Origin: Sinorhizobium mexicanum
GTDB taxonomy: Bacteria > Pseudomonadota > Alphaproteobacteria > Rhizobiales > Rhizobiaceae
NCBI RefSeq assembly: GCF_013488225.1
Contig: NZ_CP041238.1
Location: 2,567,501-2,631,500, forward strand
Length of the DNA stretch: 64,000 bases
Direction of reading: 5' to 3'
Every line of letters starts with the position of its first letter. Position 1 is the first letter of the stretch. Under the pieces are notes generated by a model. That model was not told the DNA's origin, did not search any database, and worked only from the letters and a program-made list of their open reading frames with translations. Positions 16,141 through 24,326 of the stretch are shown one piece after another. The position numbers were made by a program, and so were the translations under genes.

Positions 16141-16886
16141 TCGGACTCATTGAGGGGAGAGAACAACCAGAGCCAGTTGACGTCGGGTGGAAAAGAGCTG
16201 GCACGTTACAAAGATAGCACTGCGTCCGGCACCAATTGGAGCTATCTGCGCGCACTCGATTCCATGAAACCGGGGGAGAAGAAATATGCCGCTATCTGCC
16301 ATATTGGATGAACGGCGCGCGGAAGGGGAAACAGAGACTCCCGGCTTGAAAATTGCTCTTCCGTCTGGAGGCTCAGCGCATCTGTCATCTACGGCGTTCC
16401 GGGCGCGGCGTGGAACAATGCGATAATCGGCCGCGCCACGTGGCTGGCGAGCCTTCGTCATGAAAAGTGGCCACTGGAGGTCGCATTCTACCAGGCCGAC
16501 ACCCCGCAGGTCTGGGACTAGCGGCTCATGATGCTGCTCGACGATCCTGGAAGGTTCAACGCGATGTTTTCGATTTCCCGCTTCCACGTGAGGTGCCTTG
16601 GAATGCGGCTGCGAATGTCGTCTCATCCAATCGCTCTGTCTGAAACCGGACAGGAGCACACGGCCCAAACACGACATCTGATGATCGATTTGCCGAGGGC
16701 GGCTGATGGCGCATCGTGCCCATTCAGCTCCCGTCGTCTAACTTCCGCATACCACCCAATGCGGACCTCAGCATCCTGACGTGCGACGTCCGCTTCGGGC
16801 CAACAGCGGGAGACCTGTTTACAGCTCAATGTCATAATCGAGCCAACAACGACCTGACCCGGCAGGTCGCTTTGGGAGCGGAAACA
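16141..16886. other. Gene-poor region, possible decayed coding remnants
   Basis: About 745 bases with no convincing gene. A rightward open stretch ending at a TAG near 16521 contains A-A-W-N-N-A-I-I-G-R-A and W-P-L-E-V-A-F-Y-Q-A-D, which look protein-like, but it lacks a plausible start and beginning. The leftward frame 16147-16677 is open but has a composition unlike the neighbours. The region may hold remains of a broken gene. Confidence 0.35.
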
Positions 16887-17240
16887 ATGGCAAAACACAG
16901 GATTTATACGACGAGCTTTGCAAGCGTTTACCCCCACTACATCGCGAAGGCAGAGAAAAAGGGGCGGACCAAAGCGGAGGTCGATCAGGTCATCTCATGG
17001 TTGACCGGCTATGGTCCGAAAGAGTTCGAAGCTCAACTGGCCAGGAAAACCGACTTCGAGACGTTTTTTGCAGACGCTCCGAAAATGAATCCCTCGCGGG
17101 CCTTGATCAAGGGCGTTGTCTGCGGTGTCCGCGTCGAGGACATAGAGGAGCCGACCATGCGGGAGATTCGCTACCTGGACAAGCTGATCGATGAACTGGC
17201 GCGGGGCAAGGCGATGGACAAGATCCTGCGCGAGAATTGA
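16887..17240 (+). CDS. DUF2200 family protein, copy 1
   Basis: A 117-residue cytoplasmic basic protein of unknown function. DUF2200 features include [27 protein letters not shown] and [18 protein letters not shown]. The start is fixed by A-T-G after GGGAGCGG and by the family N-terminus M-A-K-H. A second gene at 20289-20642 encodes the same protein with one change (Ile19 to Val) but about nine silent differences, so both copies seem to have been maintained. It heads a small duplicated module (DUF2200, membrane peptide, hydrolase end). Confidence 0.85.
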   Translation: MAKHRIYTTSFASVYPHYIAKAEKKGRTKAEVDQVISWLTGYGPKEFEAQLARKTDFETFFADAPKMNPSRALIKGVVCGVRVEDIEEPTMREIRYLDKLIDELARGKAMDKILREN

Positions 17241-17283
17241 CGCGCCCGCCAGGACGGTAAACTGCCGCCCGGAATTGTCGCTG

Positions 17284-17613
17284 TCATTTCGTCTGCAGGT
17301 TGCGGGCAATCTGCACCAGGGCAACATCGGTCGCATCCGCCCTCCCTGGTCGTTTTTGGTTTCCTGCTTCCAGCCAGAACTCGCTCATTACGCACAGAAT
17401 CTGCTCGTCCGTCTGCACCACGCCGGCGGCATTGAAGTCCTCGCGAACCTTCCTGAGCACGTCCGCGCGTTCAACGTCGAGCGTACCCTCGGCAAGTTCA
17501 TCCGAATATGCCTTGGCGCTTTCGCCGACGAGCCCCAGTTTTTCCGCCGCCCACATGCCAAGGAGCTTGTTGCGGCGTACCATTCTCAGCAGATCCCCGT
17601 GGTGGCCGTTCAT
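17284..17613 (-). CDS. DUF1476 / F1-ATPase zeta-inhibitor-like protein, N-terminally degenerate
   Basis: A 109-residue product with the DUF1476 core R-R-N-K-L-L-G-M-W-A-A-E-K-L-G-L, then V-L-R-K-V-R-E-D-F-N-A-A-G-V and T-D-E-Q-I. In alphaproteobacteria this family is the zeta subunit, whose N-terminal ~20 residues plug into the F1-ATPase and inhibit hydrolysis. Here only 12 residues precede the core, where about 28 are usual. Just upstream, in the +1 frame, an ATG at 17645 reads M-P-K-D-A-E-G-E-G-F-P then stops; this resembles the missing start (family D-R-E-x-G-F). One frameshift would join them. The C-terminus also carries an unusual ~20-residue extension. It is probably a decaying paralogue that could not inhibit ATPase in the normal way. 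Confidence 0.6.
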   Translation of the reverse strand: MNGHHGDLLRMVRRNKLLGMWAAEKLGLVGESAKAYSDELAEGTLDVERADVLRKVREDFNAAGVVQTDEQILCVMSEFWLEAGNQKRPGRADATDVALVQIARNLQTK

Positions 17614-17765
17614 GGGAAACCTTCCCCCTCCGCGTCTTTCGGCATCCTGAGGCCGGACCCTCGCCGCACAGGAACGCGTCCCTCAACATGGCATCCTCCA
17701 CGTTTGGCATCGCGTTCTCTCTGTTGCATTCCTTAAATCGTACCCCGGTTGGAGGCGGTCGATGA

Positions 17766-17903
17766 CTACAGAGTCAGGACAAGCAAAACCAGAAACGCGA
17801 TGGGTATCGCGACCAACAAGGTGAGCAACAGTTCTGTGCCGACATTTTCCCAATAGCGCCGGCGCCAATATTTGTCAGGACGCCGCATCTGCGTGTCCTC
17901 CAT
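17766..17903 (-). CDS. 45-residue single-span membrane peptide, copy 1
   Basis: A very short gene, ATG at 17903 to TAG at 17766. A basic, aromatic N-terminus (M-R-R-P-D-K-Y-W-R-R-R-Y-W-E-N) precedes one strong membrane helix (L-L-L-T-L-L-V-A-I-P-I-A-F-L-V-L-L-V). By the positive-inside rule the N-terminus is cytoplasmic. A diverged homologue lies at 20717-20854 in the same relative place between DUF2200 and the hydrolase; most differences in the C-terminal half are silent, which supports real coding. Function is unknown. Confidence 0.65.
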   Translation of the reverse strand: MEDTQMRRPDKYWRRRYWENVGTELLLTLLVAIPIAFLVLLVLTL

Positions 17904-18044
17904 CTCTCAATGCATTTTACCGCGATCTCGACTGGAAATCACCGACATGGAGATCACCAGCGAGCGGGAGTGACGTGTCCTTGGACAAGGACAGTGGTAG
18001 CTCCATGACCCGGCGGTGGAGGTGCCCGCGGTCATCATTTCTTC

Positions 18045-18635
18045 TCAGCGGGAATGCATGGCAGTGCGACTGAGAATGCTCCAGAAAGGACGTTTTATTT
18101 CCACCAGCGGCCGACCGCGATCACCGGCCTTGAGACCGTCCCGAATCAAGGCAGCCAGATCCTTTTGAACCGCCGGGTCGGACAAGAAATAGCTATGCCC
18201 CGCAAAGCCCGAAATGCCCTTGTATTCGATAAAGTCGGCGATGCCCGACATCTGCGAATTCTTCCACAGCGCGCTCGAGCCCGCCTCTTTGGAGTCGATG
18301 CTCGCGCTGGTCAGACGCCCCAGTCGAACAACGCTTCCGAACAGCCCGCTCGAAATGGCAAGCGCCTGGTCGTTGGGGGACGAATACACGGTCAGATGCA
18401 GCGCACCTATGCGCGGCAAGAGGCCGTAGGGGCTTGCGGCCTGCCGCCGTCGTTCGTTCACGTCCTCGATCACGCTCGTCGCATCATAGGCCTCGCGCGC
18501 CTGCCGGAGCTGCATTTCGAGCGCCTTCAACCCCGCTTCCGTGACCAGGTTCGGATGGGGTGAAATCGGTCGATCGGGCAGCAGGGTTTCCGCAGCCGTT
18601 TCGGCACTTTCTTCCTTGACGAAGGCAACGCTCAA
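18045..18635 (-). CDS. Chimeric ORF: GreA N-terminal coiled coil fused to C-terminus of DUF900 hydrolase
   Basis: An intact 196-codon frame from the same TTG start as the greA paralogue. Residues 1 to about 67 equal the GreA N-part (N-L-V-T-E-A-G-L-K-A-L-E; N-E-R-R-R-Q-A-A-S). From P-Y-G-L-L-P-R-I-G onward it equals the last ~129 residues of the hydrolase at 21062. The junction is at 18429/18430, at GGCCGTAGGGGCTTGCGG. Over about 380 bp the hydrolase part differs from the full copy by about one base, and the greA part by about three in 207. It lacks the GreA C-terminal domain and the hydrolase Ser260, so it is probably non-functional for either activity. It was likely created by recent recombination. 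Confidence 0.75.
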   Translation of the reverse strand: MSVAFVKEESAETAAETLLPDRPISPHPNLVTEAGLKALEMQLRQAREAYDATSVIEDVNERRRQAASPYGLLPRIGALHLTVYSSPNDQALAISSGLFGSVVRLGRLTSASIDSKEAGSSALWKNSQMSGIADFIEYKGISGFAGHSYFLSDPAVQKDLAALIRDGLKAGDRGRPLVEIKRPFWSILSRTAMHSR

Positions 18636-18692
18636 GATCGGACTCCATTCAGACGCGGCGGCTCTTGCAGGGCATGGGGACAGCCCCTGTTG

Positions 18693-18729
18693 TATTCCGA
18701 TCGCGCTGACCGTCGGAAACATCGTATAA
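18693..18729 (+). repeat. 37-bp block, inverted counterpart of 9568-9605
   Basis: The core GCTGACCGTCGGAAACATCG is the reverse complement of the block near greA, while the right flank ACGCGGCCCTTGGCAAGG matches the greA flank in direct orientation. It lies about 60 bases upstream of the chimeric ORF start, where a promoter would sit. Confidence 0.7.
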
Positions 18730-18984
18730 CGCGGCCCTTGGCAAGGGTAGTGCCGGGCGTTGTCTCCGCGCGATGGTCGATGTGCTCATTGCGCCGCAGG
18801 CGGACGCACGGTTTGAGAGACGTTAATAGAGGTCCGGCTTGCGTCAAACTCGCCGTCCAATCATCACCTCGCGAAGTGCTGCCGTCCTCGACTTTGGCCA
18901 TGCGGAGCCGCAACGCCGTACTGGACAGCGGACCGTTTACTGATTTCACGAAGTACAATAGGCTGACGGCCAGAGGGGAACGCA

Positions 18985-20247
18985 ATGACAAGCGCAACGG
19001 ACATCCTTGATGCCGTCGTCATCGGTGCCGGCTGGGCGGGGCTAGGTGTCAGTCATGCGCTGATGCAGCGCGGCTTGCGTCATAGAGTGCTGGAGCGAGA
19101 TCGCATAGGGGAGACCTGGCGGACCCAGCGCTGGGACTCATTTCGGCTGAATACCGCGAACATCCAAACGGTCATGCCCGGGGATAGCTATGTCGGCGCC
19201 GATCCCGACGGCGCAATGACCAGCGGCGAGTTTGTTGCGATGTTGGAGGACTATGCACGCCGTCATGCCCTCCCGGTGGAAACCGGTACGCCGGTGACCG
19301 ACCTCGTTGCGAGCGACGGCCTGTACCGGCTTACCCTTCCGCGCGGTTCCCTGTGTGCGAGAAACGTGGTGATCGCCAGCAGTAACCAGAACTGCCCGGT
19401 GCGCCCATCCTTCTCCGCCTTGTTGCCGCCCGAAATACGGCAGATCGACGCATCAGCCTACCGCAACGCATCCGGTCTCGACAGTGGAGCGGTGTTGGTG
19501 GTCGGTAGTGCCCAGTCGGGCGGCCAAATCGCCGAGGACTTGGCCCAGGCGGGGCGAACCGTGTTTCTCGCAACGAGCCGGGTCGGCCGGCTGCCCCGAA
19601 CCTATCGAGGTCGTCACATCAGTATCTGGCTGGTTCTTAGCGGACTGATAGACGTGACGCGCAAGGAAATACTTGAACAGGGCCCAATCCCAGGAAGGCC
19701 GCTGCAAGGAGCGCTCCATACGATCAGCCTGCAGTCCCTCAGTGCGCAAGGCGTCGTCGTATTGGGTCGGCTCACGGGCGTCGACGACGGCCGCCTGTCA
19801 TTCAGCGACGAAGCGGAAGCGCATGTTCGGCATGCTGACGAGGGCTCCGCCAGAGTTCGAAGCCAGATCGACGATTATATCGCGCGCAACGGGATCGATG
19901 CCCCTGAGGCTGAGCCCGACCCGGCGGAGACGATTGAAGCGCGTCTGCCCAATCCACCGATCCGATCAATTGATCTCGCGGCGCGGGGGATCACAACGGT
20001 GATCTGGTGCACCGGGTTCAGGGGGGATTTCGGGTGGGTGCGCGTTCCCAATGTGCTCGATGCAGAAGGCCAGCCATTGCACGAGAACGGGTTCGCAAGC
20101 GTCCCGGGTGTGTATTTTGCCGGCCTGCCTTTTGCAATCACCCGGCGGTCGGGCACAATATTGGCCATTGCGGAGGAAGCAGCCCTGTTGGCCGACGATA
20201 TCCGGCGTCGGTCGGTAAGGACCGCCTCCGACGTCCGGACGCAGTGA
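18985..20247 (+). CDS. FAD/NAD(P)-dependent flavin monooxygenase-like protein
   Basis: A 420-residue cytoplasmic oxidoreductase with two Rossmann motifs: G14-A-G-W-A-G19 for FAD and G174-S-A-Q-S-G179 for [15 protein letters not shown] is the family segment that follows the first strand. It ends with the FAD-closing motif [10 protein letters not shown]. The classical F-x-G-x-x-x-H monooxygenase fingerprint is not intact (I-R-Q-I-D-A-S-A-Y instead), so it may belong to the looser FMO/thioredoxin-reductase-like group. Possible roles are N- or S-oxygenation or small-molecule oxidation. AGGGGAACGC precedes the ATG. It sits between the two copies of the DUF2200 module and may be the cargo of that duplication. 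Confidence 0.85.
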   Translation: MTSATDILDAVVIGAGWAGLGVSHALMQRGLRHRVLERDRIGETWRTQRWDSFRLNTANIQTVMPGDSYVGADPDGAMTSGEFVAMLEDYARRHALPVETGTPVTDLVASDGLYRLTLPRGSLCARNVVIASSNQNCPVRPSFSALLPPEIRQIDASAYRNASGLDSGAVLVVGSAQSGGQIAEDLAQAGRTVFLATSRVGRLPRTYRGRHISIWLVLSGLIDVTRKEILEQGPIPGRPLQGALHTISLQSLSAQGVVVLGRLTGVDDGRLSFSDEAEAHVRHADEGSARVRSQIDDYIARNGIDAPEAEPDPAETIEARLPNPPIRSIDLAARGITTVIWCTGFRGDFGWVRVPNVLDAEGQPLHENGFASVPGVYFAGLPFAITRRSGTILAIAEEAALLADDIRRRSVRTASDVRTQ

Positions 20248-20288
20248 TCCCGACCGCAGACGAATTTCATCCGGTGGGAGCGGAAACA

Positions 20289-20642
20289 ATGGCAAAACAC
20301 AGGATTTATACGACGAGCTTTGCAAGCGTTTACCCCCACTACGTCGCCAAGGCAGAGAAAAAAGGGCGGACCAAGGCGGAGGTCGATCAGGTCATCTCGT
20401 GGTTGACCGGCTATGGTCCGAAGGAGTTCGAAGCTCAACTGGCCAGGAAAACTGACTTTGAAACGTTTTTTGCAGACGCTCCGAAAATGAATCCCTCGCG
20501 GGCCTTGATCAAGGGCGTCGTCTGCGGTGTCCGCGTCGAGGACATAGAGGAGCCGACCATGCGGGAGATTCGCTACCTGGACAAGCTGATCGATGAACTG
20601 GCGCGGGGCAAGGCGATGGACAAGATCCTGCGCGAGAATTGA
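20289..20642 (+). CDS. DUF2200 family protein, copy 2
   Basis: Encodes 117 residues identical to copy 1 at 16887 except Val19 for Ile. About ten bases differ, nine silently (for example TCA/TCG, ACC/ACT, TTC/TTT), which suggests purifying selection after duplication or two related imports. The identical ribosome site GGGAGCGGAAACA shows that the duplication includes at least ~10 bases upstream. It is followed, on the opposite strand, by the second 45-residue membrane peptide and the complete hydrolase gene. Confidence 0.85.
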   Translation: MAKHRIYTTSFASVYPHYVAKAEKKGRTKAEVDQVISWLTGYGPKEFEAQLARKTDFETFFADAPKMNPSRALIKGVVCGVRVEDIEEPTMREIRYLDKLIDELARGKAMDKILREN

Positions 20643-20716
20643 CGCGCCCGCCAATCTCCGTTCGCGTGACGTTCTCGCAGGGGACGCGGGCGCCCGCTTG
20701 GTGGAGACGACGCCCG

Positions 20717-20854
20717 CTACAGAGTCAGGACAAGGAGGACCAGGAACGCGATGGGTATGGCGACCAACACGGTGAGAAGCACCTCCGCGCCAACATTTTC
20801 CCAATAGCGCCGGCTCCAATGTCTGCGAGGACGCCGCATCTCCGTGCCCTCCAC
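20717..20854 (-). CDS. 45-residue single-span membrane peptide, copy 2
   Basis: GTG at 20854 (or the internal ATG six codons on) to TAG at 20717. It shares R-R-Y-W-E-N-V-G and V-A-I-P-I-A-F-L-V-L-L-V-L-T-L with copy 1 at 17766. The N-terminal half has several amino-acid changes, whereas the membrane helix is almost unchanged at protein level despite silent base changes. The conserved basic-aromatic N-tail plus one helix suggests a small membrane regulator or toxin-like peptide; there is no direct evidence for either. Confidence 0.62.
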   Translation of the reverse strand: MEGTEMRRPRRHWSRRYWENVGAEVLLTVLVAIPIAFLVLLVLTL

Positions 20855-20964
20855 TCTTCAGCTCATTCTACTGCGATCTCGACTGGAATTCACCGGCGTG
20901 GAGATCACCGAGGAACCGGGTGGCTGCTGCGCTGGAGGTGCTTGTAATCGTCGTTCTTCTCAGC

Positions 20965-21064
20965 TCATTTCACTGTTTCATTGAAACAGTGAAATGATCT
21001 AACTCTTTGAAACTACGCAATTCCGGACGGAAAACCGTTACACACTTTTCCTGGAATTGCTCTA
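20965..21064 (+). repeat. Palindromic repeat pair: TTTCACTGTTTCA dyad plus GGACGGAAAACCG hairpin
   Basis: A 33-bp near-perfect palindrome (TCATTTCACTGTTTCA-t-TGAAACAGTGAAATGA) is followed by GCAATTCCGGACGGAAAACC, with ACACTTTTCCTGGAATTGC completing the second hairpin, ending CTCTAG. The final CTA forms the TAG stop of the leftward hydrolase gene. Relatives occur at 26350-26543, 37603-37706 (inverted) and 39096-39199, and a decayed one at 34433-34540. Confidence 0.9.
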
Positions 21065-22423
21065 GCGGGAATGCATGGCAGTGCGACTGAGAATGCTCCA
21101 GAAAGGACGTTTTATTTCCACCAGCGGCCGACCGCGATCACCGGCCTTGAGACCGTCCCGAATCAAGGCAGCCAGATCCTTTTGAACCGCCGGGTCGGAC
21201 AAGAAATAGCTATGCCCCGCAAAGCCCGAAATGCCCTTGTATTCGATAAAGTCGGCGATGCCCGACATCTGCGAATTCTTCCACAGCGCGCTCGAGCCCG
21301 CCTCCTTGGAGTCGATGCTCGCGCTGGTCAGACGCCCCAGTCGAACAACGCTTCCGAACAGCCCGCTCGAAATGGCAAGCGCCTGGTCGTTGGGGGACGA
21401 ATACACGGTCAGATGCAGCGCACCTATGCGCGGCAAGAGGCCGTAGGGCGTTGCCTTTGCTCCGTAGGGCGTATCGGGATCGGATATGAAGCCGAACAAT
21501 TTTGTCGTGGCAACATCCAGATCGATGTCAGGAGCGAACAGCACGGCATTGGCGATTTTGTAGCGCTCGGCCGGCGAAGACCGCGCGGCATAGGCCTCCA
21601 TTCCAAGTTGCCCAAGGGCGGACAACAGAACGTCTGCGCCGCGGCTGTGCGCGATGAAGTGGAGGCGTCTGACACCCTTGGTCGCTGAAATGATGCGAAC
21701 CGCCTTCTTGACATCCGCTACCGCGAACTCGCCGGACTCGCGGTCGATATTATAACCGTAGAAAGCGCCGCCGGTGCCGCCCGCCGGCCATGAAAGCGAC
21801 ACGCACACAAACTCCCTAGAAAGGGCGTTGCATATCTTGCCGGTGGCCTTGGCGGCATCGTCGAAACTGTTGGCATAACCATGAATGAAGATGACCACTT
21901 CCTTGCGCTTCGCGGTCGCAAGCCGCCGGGCCACCTCGCCCTGCAGCCCCGCGACGGCTCGCGTGTGGGCATCTACGGTTGCGCGCGCCCGACGGGGCCC
22001 CTCAGGCGTGAGTTCGATCGGGTACGGCGATTGCGGAAATTGGCCGAGCTTGGTCGTATGTGAAACACGCAGCGAGCCGTCATGCTGTCCCGTTGCCCCA
22101 CCGTGGAAACGCGACCGCTCCGGAACAAGCGTAACGGAACCGAAGCTCAGCGAATGACCCCGAACCGCGCTGTAGGCGGGTTCGCCATTGGCGGAAGCGG
22201 TAGGCGCTCGATCAGTGACGTAAAGGATATCGAGGGGACTATCGTCTTTGACACTGGAAGCAGCGGCCTTTGGCTGAGCCCCCAGGTCGCCGACCAGGTC
22301 CTTTTCACTCAGGCAGGCAGAGAGGACGAGAATGCACGGGAGCAATAAAAAAGTCAGGATTATTCGCAACAGCCGACCGAACGGGCAATATTTCTTCAGC
22401 TTTATTTTGAAAAGTATCTCCAT
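21062..22423 (-). CDS. DUF900-type alpha/beta hydrolase lipoprotein
   Basis: A 453-residue protein. The N-terminal membrane segment ends in the lipobox L-S-A-C37, so it is predicted to be a lipoprotein. The alpha/beta-hydrolase fold shows V-V-I-F-I-H-G-Y-A-N-S (oxyanion region, residues 177-186), the nucleophile in A-H-S260-R-G-A-D, a likely acid in L-F-A-P-D-I-D, and a late histidine in F-A-G-H-S-Y-F. DUF900 proteins are exported esterase/lipase-like enzymes of unknown substrate. An internal duplication T-P-Y-G-A-K-A-T-P-Y-G coincides with the recombination point used in the chimera at 18045. The stop codon lies in a palindromic repeat. The ATG at 22423 is the first before the signal sequence. 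Confidence 0.85.
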   Translation of the reverse strand: MEILFKIKLKKYCPFGRLLRIILTFLLLPCILVLSACLSEKDLVGDLGAQPKAAASSVKDDSPLDILYVTDRAPTASANGEPAYSAVRGHSLSFGSVTLVPERSRFHGGATGQHDGSLRVSHTTKLGQFPQSPYPIELTPEGPRRARATVDAHTRAVAGLQGEVARRLATAKRKEVVIFIHGYANSFDDAAKATGKICNALSREFVCVSLSWPAGGTGGAFYGYNIDRESGEFAVADVKKAVRIISATKGVRRLHFIAHSRGADVLLSALGQLGMEAYAARSSPAERYKIANAVLFAPDIDLDVATTKLFGFISDPDTPYGAKATPYGLLPRIGALHLTVYSSPNDQALAISSGLFGSVVRLGRLTSASIDSKEAGSSALWKNSQMSGIADFIEYKGISGFAGHSYFLSDPAVQKDLAALIRDGLKAGDRGRPLVEIKRPFWSILSRTAMHSR

Positions 22424-22938
22424 GTTTATGACAACACAACATCCTACCTATGGAGAATAACAATTCATTTATGCGGCAGAAATTTAGTATACACAAAGGA
22501 GAGATATCACCTATACATTGGTTTAGCTCGCATCGAGTGTTCCATCCATGGGCGCGATGTCACTCCGTCCCCCCTGCTCCCTGCAGCGCCGCGTCCAATC
22601 GAACGCCACAGTACGCCACAGCAAGCCCTACTGCTGCCTCGTCGATTGCGGTGCAGTAAGCTTCGCCCCACCCTCATCCCTGTGCTTGTCACAGGAATCC
22701 TGTCAGCCCAAGTCCTTGGGCTGAAAGGACTCTTCCGCGCCGCGGACGCGGCGCTGCTGGATCCCTGTGACGAGCACAGGGATGAGGGCGAAGAAGGCGT
22801 CCGAGCAAACCCAGCACGCTGCTGTCGTGTACTATGATCGGACGCCCGCGGTTCGCTCCAGCATTTTGAATCGCGCATGATTTTGTCCTTAGATCGATTC
22901 CGATTTACGGAATCATGCAGCAGGCGCAAGCTGGCCAC
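22424..22938. other. Intergenic region with AT-rich promoter zone and two repeats
   Basis: 22424-22530 is AT-rich and probably carries the leftward promoter of the hydrolase. 22675-22800 holds a RIME-like unit (CATCCCTGTGCTTGTCACAGG ... TGTGACGAGCACAGGGATGAGG). 22858-22924 is half of the 100-bp double-hairpin repeat, ending ATGCAGCAGG. No gene is seen. Confidence 0.6.
22675..22800 (+). repeat. RIME-like mosaic repeat
   Basis: The opening palindrome CTGTGCTTGTCACAGG, the module CCAAGTCCTTGGGCTG, a GCGCCGCGGACGCGGCGC hairpin and the closing CCCTGTGACGAGCACAGGG are present, in the order seen in the copies at 2873 and 48470. It is complete but with a shortened centre. Confidence 0.8.
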
Positions 22939-23682
22939 ATGATCGTGCTATTTACGGATTTCGGCCTCAGCGGACCCTATACGGGGCAGATGAAGGCGGT
23001 GCTGCACCGGGAAGCGCCGGGCATTCCCGTCATCGATCTCTTCGCCGATGCACCGGCCACCAATCCGGCAGCGTCGGCCTATCTGCTGGCGGCCTATGCC
23101 GTGTGGTTTCCGGCCGACGCGGTCTTTCTCTGCGTCGTCGATCCGGGCGTCGGCGGCAAGCGGCCGGCCGTGGTCGTGGAGGCCGATCAGCGGTGGTATG
23201 TCGGCCCGGGAAACGGCCTGTTCGAACTGGTCCAGCGGCGCGCTCGCAAGACGCGCTCGTGGGAGATCGACTGGAGGCCTGAGCAACTGTCGGCCAGCTT
23301 CCACGGGCGCGACCTGTTCGCGCCGGTGGCCGCAAAGCTGGCGCGCGGCGAGCCGCCGCCCGGCCGGCCGCGCGACGATGTCGGCCGGCGGCCGGACTGG
23401 CCGGACGACCTTGCCGAGATCGTCTATCTTGATCACTACGGCAATGCCATGACCGCGCTCCGGGCGGCCATGCTGCCGCCCGGAGCGAAACTTGTGGCGG
23501 CCGGCCGAACGCTGGAGCGGGCGAGAACGTTCAGCGACCGCTTGTCGGGCAGCGCGTTCTGGTACGAGAATTCGAACGGGCTTGCCGAGATCGCGGTCAA
23601 CCAGGGACGCGCGGACCGGGAGCTTGGCCTCGCGGTCGGCAGCCCCGTCGAAATCGCCTCTCCAGAAAGGAGGAACTCATGA
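22939..23682 (+). CDS. S-adenosyl-L-methionine hydrolase (SAM hydroxide adenosyltransferase, DUF62 family)
   Basis: A 247-residue enzyme predicted to cleave SAM to adenosine and methionine using activated water. Family motifs are V-L-F-T-D-F-G at the N-terminus (conserved Asp), Y-T-G-Q-M-K, V-V-D-P-G-V-G, S-F-H-G-R-D-L-F-A-P with the His/Arg of the active site, and Y-L-D-H-Y-G-N-A-M-T in the C-terminal barrel. I place the start at 22939 because family members begin right at this strand. An upstream ATG at 22915 lies in a palindromic repeat (ATGCAGCAGG), so it would add repeat-derived residues. The stop overlaps the next start (ATGA). Pairing with phhB hints at shared cofactor or methyl-cycle housekeeping (inference). 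Confidence 0.87.
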   Translation: MIVLFTDFGLSGPYTGQMKAVLHREAPGIPVIDLFADAPATNPAASAYLLAAYAVWFPADAVFLCVVDPGVGGKRPAVVVEADQRWYVGPGNGLFELVQRRARKTRSWEIDWRPEQLSASFHGRDLFAPVAAKLARGEPPPGRPRDDVGRRPDWPDDLAEIVYLDHYGNAMTALRAAMLPPGAKLVAAGRTLERARTFSDRLSGSAFWYENSNGLAEIAVNQGRADRELGLAVGSPVEIASPERRNS

Positions 23683-24020
23683 CCGAGAATATCGCCAAGA
23701 AGTCCTGCACACCCTGCCGCGGCGGCATACCGCCGCTGACCAGGGACGAAGCCGCCGGCTTTCTTTCACAGACACCAGGCTGGGATCTCCTGGACGACGG
23801 GCACCTGATCCGCCGCAAGTTCAAATTCGGTGATTTCAAACAGGCGCTGGCCTTCGTCGACGAGGTCGGCCGGCTGGCGGAGGAGGAAGGCCATCACCCC
23901 GACGTCTGCTTCGGCTGGGGCCATGCGGAGGTCTCGCTGTGGACCCACAAGATCAACGGCCTGCACGAGAACGATTTCATCATGGCGGCGAAGATCAACG
24001 AGTTGCAGAAGGCATCCTGA
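23679..24020 (+). CDS. phhB: 4a-hydroxytetrahydrobiopterin dehydratase (PCD/DCoH)
   Basis: A 113-residue cytoplasmic enzyme that dehydrates pterin-4a-carbinolamine, regenerating pterin cofactor after aromatic amino acid hydroxylation. The hallmark is E-E-G-H-H-P-D-V, then W-G-H-A-E-V-S-L-W-T-H-K-I-N-G-L-H, with the conserved His-His-Pro and Thr-His. The N-terminal extension has C-T-P-C, seen in some family members. It overlaps the SAM hydrolase stop by four bases; a strong AGAAAGGAGG lies in the end of that gene. No phenylalanine hydroxylase gene is in the window. Confidence 0.92.
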   Translation: MTENIAKKSCTPCRGGIPPLTRDEAAGFLSQTPGWDLLDDGHLIRRKFKFGDFKQALAFVDEVGRLAEEEGHHPDVCFGWGHAEVSLWTHKINGLHENDFIMAAKINELQKAS

Positions 24021-24326
24021 ATTTCAGGTGAGGCCTGCCAGCGCCGTTTCGGAAATTGCTGCAGCGTCCGTTGCGCGTCCGACAAGACAGTGCGGCGACG
24101 CAGGGATGAAACATGCAGCGACCTTTGCGCGCCTGATCATAGCACGCGGCAGCAGGGTGCTGCGCCCTGTCGGTACGGGACAACTCTCCCCCTCCCTCAT
24201 TCCTGTGACGAGCACAGGAATGAGGGAGGAGAACCGTGCCCCCAAGCCGCCGTTGCCACCACTGAACGTCACAGTCTAAGTTTGGGTGTCAGAAATTGAT
24301 TGGCAACCTTCTCAAGGAGGAAACTG

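Noticed and set aside
16147..16677. 176-codon leftward frame between the DUF3604 operon and DUF2200
   Set aside because: Unusual His/Arg/Pro composition, no ribosome site, no recognisable motif.
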